Positions 54,182 to 63,608 of a stretch of DNA of 64,000 nucleotides are shown one piece after another (position 1 is the first letter of the stretch; each line of letters starts with the position of its first letter). Under the pieces are notes generated by a model that saw only the letters and a list, made by a program, of their open reading frames with translations, did no database searches and had not been told where the DNA came from. The DNA is from Terrimonas sp. (GTDB lineage: Bacteria > Bacteroidota > Bacteroidia > Chitinophagales > Chitinophagaceae), in contig WGMO01000008.1 in the NCBI GenBank assembly GCA_016125075.1, forward strand, positions 1 to 64,000, given 5' to 3'. Made by a program: the position numbers and the translations under genes.

Positions 54182-56098
54182 ATGATACATTTTGATTTAC
54201 CGAAGGAAAAATCATCCATTATTAAGGTAATAGGCGTTGGTGGTGGCGGCAGCAATGCTGTCAATCACATGTTTAACCAGCAGATCGACGGCGTAAATTT
54301 TATCATCTGTAATACGGATGCACAGGCCATTGCCTGCAGCAATGTTCCCAACAAGGTCCAGCTGGGGCCACACCTGACGCAGGGGCTTGGTGCCGGAGCA
54401 AACCCGGAAATCGGCCGACAGGCAACAGAAGAATCACTGGAAGAGATCAAACGCATCCTCGAGGTGAATACCAAGATGGCATTCATCACCGCAGGTATGG
54501 GCGGAGGAACCGGAACCGGTGGTGCCCCGATCATTTCAAAGATCTGTAAGGACCTGGGCATATTGACCGTGGGTATCGTGACCACACCCTTTGCCTATGA
54601 AGGAAAGAAAAGGCAATTGCAGGCCGAAGAAGGCATTAAGATATTAAAACAGTATGTAGATACTTTATTGGTGATCAGCAATGACAAACTGCGCCACCAG
54701 TTCGGCAACCTGAAAATGCGGGAAGCCTTTGAAAAAGCGGATAATGTGCTGGCGACTGCGGCAAAATGTATCACGGATGTGATCAATAGCACCGGGCAGA
54801 TCAATGTTGACTTTGCAGATGTCTGTACCGTGATGAGTAATGGCGGAGTTGCTATCCTGGGCAGCGCTGCTGCGGAAGGAGATAACCGGGCACAGCGCGC
54901 GATCGAAGAAGCCCTGAATTCACCGCTGCTCAATGACAACGATATCCGCGGTGCAAAATGGATATTGATCAACATTAACAGTGCGGAGGGAGAACATGAA
55001 TTTACGATGGACGAAGTGGAGATCATCCAAAATTACCTCCTGAGCCAGGCAGGAGACAGTACCGATGTTATACTGGGTCTCGGGTATGACAACGCGCTCG
55101 GAAATGCCATTGGGATCACCCTGATCGCAACCGGGTTTGAGCATAAAGATCCTTTTACGAAAACTGAAAAAAAGAAAGAGGATAAGAAAGATGAAAAGAT
55201 CGTGATGGTATTGGGCGAACCGAAAGAAGAAAAGCAACCCGAAGAAGCACCCGTTGTGAAGATGGAAAAGAAAAAGGAAGACCCGCTGGCGCCCCGGCTG
55301 GTGGAAGAAGATGAACCGGAAGTGATTCCTGCCATTGATATTTCAGATGATGTACAGCCGATCAGGGAAAACCATATTGAAACAAGGGAGGATCCGTCGC
55401 CGATGGTGTACTGGGAACTGGGCGATGATGAAAAAAAGGTAAGTGAAAATACGAGGGAAACTACTGTTGAAAAGTATATGTTATCCTCCGGCAATGAAAA
55501 CATACATTCGCCCCGACAATCCGTTTCCTCCGAAAGCTCACAAGCGCAACAAGCCCATTTTTCAAAAGATAAAGATAGTACTACCATCCCGTCGTCTGCA
55601 GCTTCGGGTGGTTATTTGGCCAGACCGTCCAATATTTATGCAGAGTCCAGGCCCGAGGTTTCAACTTCAATGCCTTCTGCCGAAGAACCGGTTCCGCCCT
55701 TACCAGTGGATAACAAAGACGAGGATGAATCCATCGACTTGACATTGGTAGAGCGGGATGACATTCCGGCGGCGGATATGCCGTTGGCCCATCAGGCTCA
55801 ACCACCTTTGAGTCATCAAGTTGAGGATCCCGCTTTGCAGGACGAAACCGATGAACAAAAACGTAGGGCAGCTGAGCGGTTGCAAAAGCTACGCAACCTG
55901 TCGTTCAACGTGAACGCAGCCGACCCCAATAACGAGTTTGAAACTGTGCCGGCATATATCCGCCGCAATATGGAATTGTACCAACCCTCCAATTCTGTAG
56001 AAAACTTTTACAGTAATTACGAAGTCAAAACCGACGACAACAACAATACCCGCATCAGTACGATCAATACATTCCTGGACGGTAAAAAACCGGACTAA
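54182..56098 (+). CDS. ftsZ: Cell division GTPase FtsZ with long linker and tail
   Basis: Tubulin-like ring protein. 638 residues, well above the E. coli length of 383. GTPase core about 1-320 with GVGGGGSNAVNHM, GMGGGTGTGGAPI and the T7 loop NVDFADV. Residues about 320-585 are a charged linker rich in E, K, P and S. The conserved FtsA-binding peptide appears as VPAYIRRNMEL near 590, but about 40 more residues follow (ending TFLDGKKPD). A 99-base gap separates it from ftsA, and a terminator follows, ending the dcw cluster. Confidence 0.97.
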   Translation: MIHFDLPKEKSSIIKVIGVGGGGSNAVNHMFNQQIDGVNFIICNTDAQAIACSNVPNKVQLGPHLTQGLGAGANPEIGRQATEESLEEIKRILEVNTKMAFITAGMGGGTGTGGAPIISKICKDLGILTVGIVTTPFAYEGKKRQLQAEEGIKILKQYVDTLLVISNDKLRHQFGNLKMREAFEKADNVLATAAKCITDVINSTGQINVDFADVCTVMSNGGVAILGSAAAEGDNRAQRAIEEALNSPLLNDNDIRGAKWILININSAEGEHEFTMDEVEIIQNYLLSQAGDSTDVILGLGYDNALGNAIGITLIATGFEHKDPFTKTEKKKEDKKDEKIVMVLGEPKEEKQPEEAPVVKMEKKKEDPLAPRLVEEDEPEVIPAIDISDDVQPIRENHIETREDPSPMVYWELGDDEKKVSENTRETTVEKYMLSSGNENIHSPRQSVSSESSQAQQAHFSKDKDSTTIPSSAASGGYLARPSNIYAESRPEVSTSMPSAEEPVPPLPVDNKDEDESIDLTLVERDDIPAADMPLAHQAQPPLSHQVEDPALQDETDEQKRRAAERLQKLRNLSFNVNAADPNNEFETVPAYIRRNMELYQPSNSVENFYSNYEVKTDDNNNTRISTINTFLDGKKPD

Positions 56099-56149
56099 AT
56101 CATTATTCGTTCCAATGAAGCCTGTAATAAAGGCCGTGTTTTTAGTTGT

Positions 56150-56182
56150 AACCCCCTGGTTTTCCTGCCGGGGGTTTTTTTT
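56150..56182 (+). terminator. Rho-independent terminator of the dcw cluster
   Basis: AACCCCC pairs with GGGGGTT across a 13-base loop and is followed by six further Ts. It lies about 50 bases after ftsZ. Confidence 0.85.
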
Positions 56183-56275
56183 GCCAGGGTCAGGGCTCTT
56201 TTGGAAATATTATTATTAATACTTTCAAACCCTGTATTCCCGATTTTGTTATAGGTTTAACGCATCAAACAGAAC

Positions 56276-57244
56276 ATGACAGCAGCAACTATTCTCATCA
56301 CCGGCGGTACCGGCCTGGTCGGCACCGCTTTGACAAAGGCCTTATTGGAAAAAGGATATCATGTTATTATCCTGACCCGTAACCCATCCCGATACCCGAA
56401 CCCGACTGCAAATCCCCATCTCTGTTATGCAGGATGGGATGTGAAAAAGCAGCACATCGATAAGGATGCCCTTGCCAAGGCTGATCACATCATCCATCTC
56501 GCCGGGGCAGGGGTAGCGGATAAACGCTGGTCGAAAAAAAGGAAGCAGGAGATTGTAGACAGCCGCGTGAAAAGCAGTGAACTTATCGTTCAGGTATTGA
56601 AGGAATACCCCAACAAAGTGCAAACTGTGGTCAGTGCATCCGCAATAGGGTGGTATGGCCCGGATCCTTCCATCCCTCTTTCCAACCATCGTGAAGGGTT
56701 TATTGAATCTGATCCTCCGTCACAAGATTTCCTCGGCACGACTTGTAAGCAGTGGGAAATATCCATTGAACCGGTCACCGATTTGGGAAAACGGTTAGTG
56801 ATACTCAGGACAGGAATCGTATTAAGTAATAACGGTGGAGCCTATGTGGAATTTATCAAACCCCTGCATTGGGGCATCGCTGCCATACTGGGAAATGGGA
56901 AACAGGTGATTAGCTGGATACATATTGATGACCTCGTTAGGATGTTTATCCATGCCCTTGAACAAAAAGATCTTTCGGGCCCCTATAATGCCGTAGCGCC
57001 CGCACCCATCTCCAATAAAGCGCTGGTAATAGAAATCGGCAAACAGCGCAGGGGACAATTTTATATTCCCATTTTTGTTCCCTCTTTTTTGCTAAAAATA
57101 ATACTGGGTGAAATGAGTATTGAAGTGTTGAAAAGTACAACGGTCAGTGCAGCCAGGATACAGGCCACCTCCTTTACCTTTCTCTTTCCAACTGCTGTAG
57201 CGGCGGTCAGGCACTTGCTGGGCCAAAGAAATCAAAAGGGCTGA
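56276..57244 (+). CDS. TIGR01777/SDR39U1 family epimerase
   Basis: 322-residue NAD(P)-binding protein of normal length for the family. ILITGGTGLVGTALTKALLE, IIHLAGAGVADKRWSKKRKQEI, WYGPDPSIPLSN and ISWIHIDDLVRMFIHALE are the expected signatures, with a DUF1731-type C-terminus. Substrate unknown. It is a distant relative of the longer protein at 23907. Its last 38 bases overlap the end of the metzincin gene on the other strand. Confidence 0.9.
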   Translation: MTAATILITGGTGLVGTALTKALLEKGYHVIILTRNPSRYPNPTANPHLCYAGWDVKKQHIDKDALAKADHIIHLAGAGVADKRWSKKRKQEIVDSRVKSSELIVQVLKEYPNKVQTVVSASAIGWYGPDPSIPLSNHREGFIESDPPSQDFLGTTCKQWEISIEPVTDLGKRLVILRTGIVLSNNGGAYVEFIKPLHWGIAAILGNGKQVISWIHIDDLVRMFIHALEQKDLSGPYNAVAPAPISNKALVIEIGKQRRGQFYIPIFVPSFLLKIILGEMSIEVLKSTTVSAARIQATSFTFLFPTAVAAVRHLLGQRNQKG

Positions 57245-57899
57245 CACCTGCATGGTCCTGGTGAAAGATATTTGTGAAGGCCCCAATGATATTTTTATCC
57301 TTACTTAAAATTATCTTTTCCAGTTTCAGCTGGTCAATATCTTCCTGTAATACTTTCCTGAACCTGGGATGAAGGGTTCCCCCTTTTGTGCCAGCGGGCG
57401 CCTGGGGTTCATACTGAAATTCAGGGTCCGTTAGTGTGCCACGGGGATACATGATTCCCGGCTGGCCTTTACCGCGAAGATCAAGTACAGTGGGGTGTTC
57501 CAGCCCCAGGGTATGACCATATTCATGGGCAGCCGTGGTGGAACCAGGGTAGAGGTTATCAAGTTTGAAATAACCGCTGTTGCAACCCAGCCCGTCCACA
57601 AAGGAGATTTGGTTATGGGAGAATGCTTCGATCCGGAAATAATTATTGCTGGGGTCCAGGTTCGTATATACTTCCATATCCGTGAGGGTGGGTTGAAAAC
57701 GGGCCGTTATGGAAAAGATAACGTTATAGGCAATCCCTTTTAAGTATACAGTTGCTTTGGGTTCATTCCATAAGGTTTCGATTTCTTCCCTGATCAGGGC
57801 GGTAATTTTTTCATCTGCAGCATTACCATACGTGATGATGTGGGAGTAAATGAAAACCAGCCGGTGATATTTGTCCATTTCAACGGAACCCATTTTCAA
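57207..57899 (-). CDS. Metzincin-type metalloprotease without signal peptide
   Basis: 230 residues. The zinc motif is complete in AAHEYGHTLGLEHP (HExxHxxGxxH), and GIMYPRG downstream supplies the expected Met-turn. The N-terminal 25 residues (MKMGSVEMDKYHRLVFIYSH) are not a signal peptide, and no sorting domain is present, so it is apparently cytosolic, which is odd for this protease clan. The start may be one of three nearby Mets. No gene in the neighbourhood gives a clear role; the ECF sigma unit lies just upstream on the same strand, 41 bases away from its start. Confidence 0.75.
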   Translation of the reverse strand: MKMGSVEMDKYHRLVFIYSHIITYGNAADEKITALIREEIETLWNEPKATVYLKGIAYNVIFSITARFQPTLTDMEVYTNLDPSNNYFRIEAFSHNQISFVDGLGCNSGYFKLDNLYPGSTTAAHEYGHTLGLEHPTVLDLRGKGQPGIMYPRGTLTDPEFQYEPQAPAGTKGGTLHPRFRKVLQEDIDQLKLEKIILSKDKNIIGAFTNIFHQDHAGVSPFDFFGPASA

Positions 57900-57939
57900 T
57901 ACAATTGATTGCTACAGTGAAATTATCGAATCCCTTCTA

Positions 57940-59463
57940 TTATAATGAAAAAATGAGCCCCATTCCCGCCCCGATACTATAGGGATAGGATTTGATCCCT
58001 GTATTCTTTGTGATCGGGGTCAGTGCATAACGGAAGGAAGGAATGAAGGATAAAGATATTTTCGGCCTTATCCTGTAACGGATAGCGGTATTCATATAGA
58101 GCCCTAAAGTGAATTTTTTCAGCCCGTTGAGCTTTGTCTTGTATTCCTGCTCTCCATACTGGGTGCTCCGGATCTCTGTTTCAAGGGTGCCCCTGGTCAG
58201 CAGGTTGGCGGTAATACCGAGGCTTGGTGAAAAATTCAAGCGGTTGGATCCGGGTGAAAAATTGATCAGGACCGGAATACCGATGTATTCAAGCGTACTG
58301 TGCGATTCCTCGATTTTAAGGCTATCACCGGGTAAAGGCTGACCTGCACCAGGTTTGATATATGCAAAACCGGAGGTGAGATTGATTTTGAAATCAGTTT
58401 CCCCTCCGGGTCCGGCAACGGCATAAACCTGCTGGGGTCTGACACTGACAAAATTGGTTGTATATAAAAGACCTGTTTGGAATGAAAACTTCCTGTTAAA
58501 GGGATAACTGGCCAGTACACCTCCGCTGAAGGAGGGTTCTTCATTTTCCTTTTCTTCCAGTTCGCGTACATTAACGGGCATTGGAATGGATCCGTCTTCA
58601 TCCTTTGCATAGATCTTCGGTACTTCGGCTGAACCCAATACAGTGAAAGTCCAGCCCCTGTTCAATGGTCTTTTTTGCCGGAAAGGGTCCTGTAACCGAT
58701 CCCTGCTGACCAGGAAACTGGCAGCGGAATCTATTCCGGTTACAGGCAGGTTCCCCGTAAACAGGCCAACCCGTTGCGCGGGGATATGGGTATGTTCATT
58801 TATTGGAGGCTGTTTAAGCGCCACGGCCTCAGTTTCTGCAGAGGTCAAATTATTGACCAAGATATCCCGCTCATTTCGGGAAATCCTACGCTTTGAATTA
58901 TTTTTTTGGGGGGCGATGTTTTTTACCCGGCCGGCCACAACCTGTGCGGGTATTGGAGCAGTACTGGATTTTTCCGAAGCTGGGTTGCTGTTTGCAGGAA
59001 GGGAATGTTTTTTGGAGATCGGGCTTGCTGCTGCTTCTGCATCCGGTAAGGTGGCCTCTTCGGGGGGAGATACATTATACCGGGTAGTGCCGGTGATATC
59101 GGCGGTTTTGTCATCAGTTGTTGGGTACTGGCGGTCCCGGATACCCGAAATATTTTTATGAGTTTCTTCATCTGCCCCGGGAAGGGTTGGGGTCTTACCC
59201 GTGCCGGAAACCTTATCCCTGTCTGCCAGAGATCCGGATCCGGAATGGCGCAGGAAATTGTCTGCAACCAGGTAAGAGAGGAATAAGAGCAACAGCAAAA
59301 CCGCTATTCTCTTCGCAAACACATATTTCTTCTTATAAGCCGCTATTTCCTCTTTATCCAGATCGGAAGAAAGCTGCTCCCAGACTTCCGGCGAAGGCGT
59401 TTCCCGGTGTGCATCCAGCCCGGCATGAAATAGATTATCAATATCGTTTACATCATCACCCAT
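57940..59463 (-). CDS. Membrane-spanning partner of the ECF sigma factor with barrel-like C-terminus
   Basis: 507 residues. Residues 1-45 are cytoplasmic-type and acidic (PSPEVWEQLSSDLDKEEIAA), like short anti-sigma regions; then comes a membrane helix (IAVLLLLLFLSYLVADNFL, about 52-70), a long disordered Pro/Ser/Thr/Ala-rich stretch (about 75-265), and a C-terminal region of alternating strands (SFSGGVLASYPFNRKFSFQT to GAGMGLIFSL) like an outer membrane barrel. It starts 5 bases after the sigma gene, so it is its partner. Role as anti-sigma factor is inferred. No signal peptide for barrel export is visible. Confidence 0.75.
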   Translation of the reverse strand: MGDDVNDIDNLFHAGLDAHRETPSPEVWEQLSSDLDKEEIAAYKKKYVFAKRIAVLLLLLFLSYLVADNFLRHSGSGSLADRDKVSGTGKTPTLPGADEETHKNISGIRDRQYPTTDDKTADITGTTRYNVSPPEEATLPDAEAAASPISKKHSLPANSNPASEKSSTAPIPAQVVAGRVKNIAPQKNNSKRRISRNERDILVNNLTSAETEAVALKQPPINEHTHIPAQRVGLFTGNLPVTGIDSAASFLVSRDRLQDPFRQKRPLNRGWTFTVLGSAEVPKIYAKDEDGSIPMPVNVRELEEKENEEPSFSGGVLASYPFNRKFSFQTGLLYTTNFVSVRPQQVYAVAGPGGETDFKINLTSGFAYIKPGAGQPLPGDSLKIEESHSTLEYIGIPVLINFSPGSNRLNFSPSLGITANLLTRGTLETEIRSTQYGEQEYKTKLNGLKKFTLGLYMNTAIRYRIRPKISLSFIPSFRYALTPITKNTGIKSYPYSIGAGMGLIFSL

Positions 59464-59468
59464 GCGTA

Positions 59469-60020
59469 CTACCTATAATAGTTTATTTTTTTTTTGCTGA
59501 TAATTTCCTTTTGCAAAATGGCCCTGGCATCAAAGAGATTGGATTTGGATGTTCCTTCGGAAATGCCCAGCAGTTCGGCGATTTCCCGGTGTTTATAACC
59601 TTCAAAGACGTAGAGGTTAAAAACGACCCTGTAACCTGCGGGCAAATTTTGGATCAGTTGTAATAATTCTTTTACATCTATCTTTTCCTGGATCCCCGCA
59701 TCTGTTCCTGTTTCGGGAACAAATTCATTCAATTCAATGACGGGTACCAGCCTGGCTTTTTCACGATACTTGAGCAACGCGCAATTCACCATGATTTTCC
59801 TGATCCATCCTTCGAGAGAACCTGTGCCTTTGTACTGTTGAATATATTTGAAGACCCTTAAAAACCCTTCATGTAATATTTCCTCAGCATCCTCTTTCGA
59901 CCTGGCATAACGCATACAGACCCCTAGCATGACAGGGGAAAACTGGCTGTACAATTGTGATTGTGCAGCTCTTTCGCCTTTTATACATCCTTTTAGCAGG
60001 AGCTGCTCTGAAGCTGCCAA
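59469..60020 (-). CDS. ECF-type RNA polymerase sigma factor
   Basis: 183 residues with region 2 (YSQFSPVMLGVCMRYARSKE, EEILHEGFLRVFKYI) and region 4 (LPAGYRVVFNLYVFEGYKHR, EIAELLGISEGTSKSNLFDA). No ATG fits the start; the track start is TTG 60020, and the frame is open further up. A ten-A run lies in its last codons. Coupled with the downstream membrane/barrel gene. In Bacteroidota such sigma factors often control envelope functions; the target here is unknown. Confidence 0.92.
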   Translation of the reverse strand: MAASEQLLLKGCIKGERAAQSQLYSQFSPVMLGVCMRYARSKEDAEEILHEGFLRVFKYIQQYKGTGSLEGWIRKIMVNCALLKYREKARLVPVIELNEFVPETGTDAGIQEKIDVKELLQLIQNLPAGYRVVFNLYVFEGYKHREIAELLGISEGTSKSNLFDARAILQKEIISKKKINYYR

Positions 60021-60146
60021 ATGTCTGTTCTTTTCAGTAATAAGATATACCTCTTTAAATAAATGGTTGGGTGAATATAGGAATAACCCATTTTTCAGAA
60101 TAGGACAATGGTCACCGGCATTTTTTCAAAACAGGCTGGCAGGTAA

Positions 60147-62528
60147 TCAGTTACGGATAGGCTTGCCGGAAGTGAGGACACTTTGGATCCTTTCCAGTGA
60201 CTTTTTTTCACCACAAAGCGACAAGAAGGCTTCTCTTTCCAGGTCGAGCAGGTATTGTTCCGATACCAGGCTTTGCTCGCTCAGGTCGCCACCGCACATG
60301 ACAAAGGCCAGTTTTTTCGCCACCAGTGCATCATGGTCGGTGGCGTAATGCGCCCGCCACATACCGTTGATTCCGGCATAGAGGGCCCCGAGGGCAGACC
60401 GGCCCAATACTTTTATATCCTTTCTTTGTACCGGTGTTATATAACCGCTTTCATAGATCTCGATCACCGACTTTTTGGCTGCTGCAATCCGCCTGCTTTG
60501 ATTCAATACCACTTCATCATGACCTTTCCTGTAGATGCCCAGGTCAAATGCTTCCTGGGCGGAAGTGCCGACTTTTGCCGTAGCGATGGTCAGGAAACGG
60601 TTTTTCAAAGTGATGGTTTCCGGTTCGTCCTCATGCATTTCATCTGCGGCCCTGAGTGCAAATTCTTTTGTGCCCCCGCCACCGGGTATCAATCCAACGC
60701 CCAGTTCCACAAGACCCGTATAGGTTTCAGCTGCCGGGCAGCATTTATCGGCATGCAGGTTGAGTTCGCAGCCTCCCCCCAGGGTAAGACCATGCGGAGC
60801 CGTCACCACCGGCACTGAAGAATAGCGGACCCGCATCATGGTATTCTGAAACATCCTGATCGCCAAATCCAATTCATCATATTCCTGGTCAATGGCCAGC
60901 ATGAAGATCATACCAACATTGGCGCCGGCACTGAAATTAGGTCCCTCATTCGCAATCACCAGGCCCTTAAAACCTTTTTCTGCTTTTTCAATCGCGGTCT
61001 GGATCCCACTGAGCACATCACCGCCAATGCTTCCCATCTTGGTATTCCATTGTAACCCTAAAACATCATCGCCGATATCATACAGGTTGCAACTGCCGTT
61101 TTTCCACACCAGCTTATCCTTGTAATTGCTCATCACAATAAAATCATCTGCTCCCGGAAGTGGTTTATAGGTTTTGGAAGAAGGGTCATAACAGAATTTT
61201 TTTCCTTGTTCCACCTTATAGAAAGCGGTGTGGCCATTGGCCAGCATCTCATCCACCCATCCGGCTACCTGATAACCGGATAATTTCATTTTTTCCGTTG
61301 TTTTGGCAACCCCCAGCACGTCCCAGCTTTCAAAGGCCCCGATCTCCCAGCCAAAACCGGCCATCAGGGCATCATCTACCCGGTAAAGTTCATCACTGAT
61401 CTCAGGGATGCGATGGGATATATAGGAAAAAAGTCCATAATGAAACTGGCGGAAAAATTCGCCGGCCTTATCCTTTCCTGCACAAAGGGCTAGCAGCCGC
61501 TGCGGTAAATTATCGATTGGTTTGGCTGTTTCAACGGTGGCAAATTTTGTTTTTACCCGGGGTTGATATTCAAATGTTGCCAGGTTAAGACTCAGTATCT
61601 CTGATTTCTTCTCCGGTGTTTTTACTTTCTTAAAAAATCCCTGTCCTGTTTTATCACCCAGCCATTTGTTCTCAACCATCTTATCCAGCCATGCGGGGAT
61701 CGTAAAAATATCCCTTGCTTCATCATCCGGGCAATTTTCGGCTACACCCCTGGCCACTTTTACAAGGGTATCGATCCCTACAACATCAGCCGTCCTGAAC
61801 GTTGCAGATTTTGGTCTTCCGATAAGGGGACCGGTCAAAGCGTCGATCTCGTCGATGGTCAGGCCCAGCTTTTCCATACTGTTCATGATCGCCATCATCC
61901 CAAACACACCCACCCGGTTGGCAATAAAAGCGGGTGTGTCTTTGCACAGTACGGTGGTCTTTCCCAGGTACAGGTCACCGTAATGCATCAGGAAACTGAT
62001 CACTTCAGGATCCGTATAGGCAGTAGGTATGATCTCCAGCAAGCGTAAATACCGGGGAGGGTTAAAAAAATGGGTGCCGCAAAAATGTTTTTTAAAATCA
62101 TCCGACCGTCCTTCGGCCATCATGTGGATGGGGATACCTGAAGTATTGGAAGTGATCAAGGTGCCGGGTCTCCGGAATTTTTCAACGGCTTCAAAAACCT
62201 GTTGTTTGATATCAAGCCTTTCCACCACTACTTCAATCACCCAATCATAACCGGCGATATCTTTCATGTTATCATCAAAATTCCCGGTGCTGATCTTTTT
62301 CACCACGTTCTTGTGATAAACAGGAGAGGGGTTGGACTTGATGGCAGCACTCAGTGAATCATTAACGATCCTGTTCCTCTGTTTCGGATCGCTGCTTTCT
62401 TTTGCATCACCCGGCACAATGTCCAGTAGTAAAACCTGTAACCCGATGCCTGCAAAATGACAGGCGATCCTGCTTCCCATAACGCCACTACCCAGTACGG
62501 CGACTTTTTTGATGATCCGATTTGACAT
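60147..62528 (-). CDS. fadN: FadN-like 3-hydroxyacyl-CoA dehydrogenase/enoyl-CoA hydratase
   Basis: Bifunctional beta-oxidation enzyme, 793 residues. The dehydrogenase comes first: NAD site LGSGVMGSRIACHFAGIG and the catalytic His in GTHFFNPPRYL. The hydratase is C-terminal (about 470-700) with NFSAGANVGMIF and ELGVGLIPGGGGTKE. This order is that of B. subtilis FadN, opposite to E. coli FadB. A thiolase or acyl-CoA dehydrogenase gene is not seen next to it. A perfect -7 box TAATTTTG ends four bases before the ATG. Confidence 0.93.
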   Translation of the reverse strand: MSNRIIKKVAVLGSGVMGSRIACHFAGIGLQVLLLDIVPGDAKESSDPKQRNRIVNDSLSAAIKSNPSPVYHKNVVKKISTGNFDDNMKDIAGYDWVIEVVVERLDIKQQVFEAVEKFRRPGTLITSNTSGIPIHMMAEGRSDDFKKHFCGTHFFNPPRYLRLLEIIPTAYTDPEVISFLMHYGDLYLGKTTVLCKDTPAFIANRVGVFGMMAIMNSMEKLGLTIDEIDALTGPLIGRPKSATFRTADVVGIDTLVKVARGVAENCPDDEARDIFTIPAWLDKMVENKWLGDKTGQGFFKKVKTPEKKSEILSLNLATFEYQPRVKTKFATVETAKPIDNLPQRLLALCAGKDKAGEFFRQFHYGLFSYISHRIPEISDELYRVDDALMAGFGWEIGAFESWDVLGVAKTTEKMKLSGYQVAGWVDEMLANGHTAFYKVEQGKKFCYDPSSKTYKPLPGADDFIVMSNYKDKLVWKNGSCNLYDIGDDVLGLQWNTKMGSIGGDVLSGIQTAIEKAEKGFKGLVIANEGPNFSAGANVGMIFMLAIDQEYDELDLAIRMFQNTMMRVRYSSVPVVTAPHGLTLGGGCELNLHADKCCPAAETYTGLVELGVGLIPGGGGTKEFALRAADEMHEDEPETITLKNRFLTIATAKVGTSAQEAFDLGIYRKGHDEVVLNQSRRIAAAKKSVIEIYESGYITPVQRKDIKVLGRSALGALYAGINGMWRAHYATDHDALVAKKLAFVMCGGDLSEQSLVSEQYLLDLEREAFLSLCGEKKSLERIQSVLTSGKPIRN

Positions 62529-62532
62529 AAGA

Positions 62533-62540
62533 CAAAATTA
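62533..62540 (-). promoter_or_regulatory. -7 promoter box of fadN, four bases before ATG
   Basis: TAATTTTG-TCTT-ATG on the minus strand; a perfect TAnnTTTG match with no clear TTG at the usual distance. It implies a leaderless transcript. Confidence 0.45.
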
Positions 62541-62620
62541 GTTAGTTATGCAACTATTTTCATCGAAGTTAGCTGAAAAATAATTTTCTGCAAGGGATCT
62601 TTCATAAATTCTCTGTAAAT

Positions 62621-62648
62621 AAAAAGCCCCGCAGCTGCGGGGCTTTTT
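62621..62648 (-). terminator. Rho-independent terminator after the DUF5777 gene
   Basis: Fully symmetric: AAAAAGCCCCGCAG followed by its own complement. The stem is G+C-rich with T-tracts on both strands, so it can work in either direction; here it ends the yceI-DUF5777 unit. Confidence 0.9.
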
Positions 62649-62670
62649 TCCATCAGAACCTCAATATTTG

Positions 62671-63564
62671 TTATTTTTTTTGCTTTTTTATCTGGAAGGC
62701 CCTTAACAGGTTAAACCCGAACTGGATATCCCCTTTCGCCCAGTCATTTGTTGTTTCCGTTAAAAAGACTCTTTCATTCATACCGATGGCATTGGTAAAA
62801 TGGATCTGGAATACGTGTCCGCCGGTTTCAATATCGATCCCAACAGAAAGCGGATTTTTGGTGCCGTCATTTTCGTTGGGGTTGACCCTGTAATAATAAT
62901 CGGCAGTAAAGGAAACCCGGTTACTCAACCTGATCCTGCCTCCCGCACCAACAGCAAACATATCACTGGGGTCATTGAAGGTGGGAACGAGATTGCGGTG
63001 CAATACTGTGGGCATCAACTGAAGGGTGATACCTTCTGTAATCTTGCTGCCGATGATTAACTGTCCATAGTATGCCAGCCTGGAGGTGAAATAATTTTTA
63101 CGCGAGGTGTCGGCCCATTTCAGGGAATTTAAAGTGCCCCCGGCAACAGCCAGTACGGAAAAGGGCAGCCCACCGTTTTTGGACTGGTGGATAAGGCGGT
63201 ATTTCAGGAAACCGTCGAATTCCTTTTTATTGGTACTTCTTCCCACCCCCAGCATAAAATTTTTGGTGATGCCAAAATCAAAACCCATCCGCATGGTCGC
63301 ATTGTCAAGGCCAAAAAATTCATATGCCCCTTTGTTCACATTGCCGAAGCGATGCAGGATGCGGAAATCCATTACACCCGGCCTGGTCATTTCAAGGCTC
63401 TGGCTCATGATAACCCGCGAAGACTTAAATGCATAATCGACGAATTCCTTTTTTGGCTTTTCATTACCGCCGACCAGGCTCAGCAGGTCCTCGTCCTGTG
63501 CCTGCAACCCGGTGCAGCATGATGATAACAGAAGGATGGCAAAGGCGATTTTGGTGATGCGCAT
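62671..63564 (-). CDS. DUF5777-type outer membrane beta-barrel protein
   Basis: 297 residues from ATG 63564 (MRITKIAFAILLLSSCCTGLQAQ, a signal peptide); the track start adds 23 residues. Family signs: VDYAFKSSRVIMSQSLEMTRPGVMDFRILHRFG and strands with alternating residues to the end. Function unknown; genes of this family often lie beside YceI proteins, as here, and sometimes with heme or respiratory proteins. Lies 44 bases after the YceI gene. Confidence 0.8.
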   Translation of the reverse strand: MRITKIAFAILLLSSCCTGLQAQDEDLLSLVGGNEKPKKEFVDYAFKSSRVIMSQSLEMTRPGVMDFRILHRFGNVNKGAYEFFGLDNATMRMGFDFGITKNFMLGVGRSTNKKEFDGFLKYRLIHQSKNGGLPFSVLAVAGGTLNSLKWADTSRKNYFTSRLAYYGQLIIGSKITEGITLQLMPTVLHRNLVPTFNDPSDMFAVGAGGRIRLSNRVSFTADYYYRVNPNENDGTKNPLSVGIDIETGGHVFQIHFTNAIGMNERVFLTETTNDWAKGDIQFGFNLLRAFQIKKQKK

Positions 63565-63608
63565 GAGCTGTATTGGTTTTGATGGGTGGGTGAATGTTGC
63601 CGGGTTAA

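Noticed and set aside
59486-59495. Ten-A run near the end of the sigma factor gene as a slippage site
   Set aside because: It affects only the last few residues, and every shifted frame stops at once without joining the downstream gene, so a functional role is unlikely.
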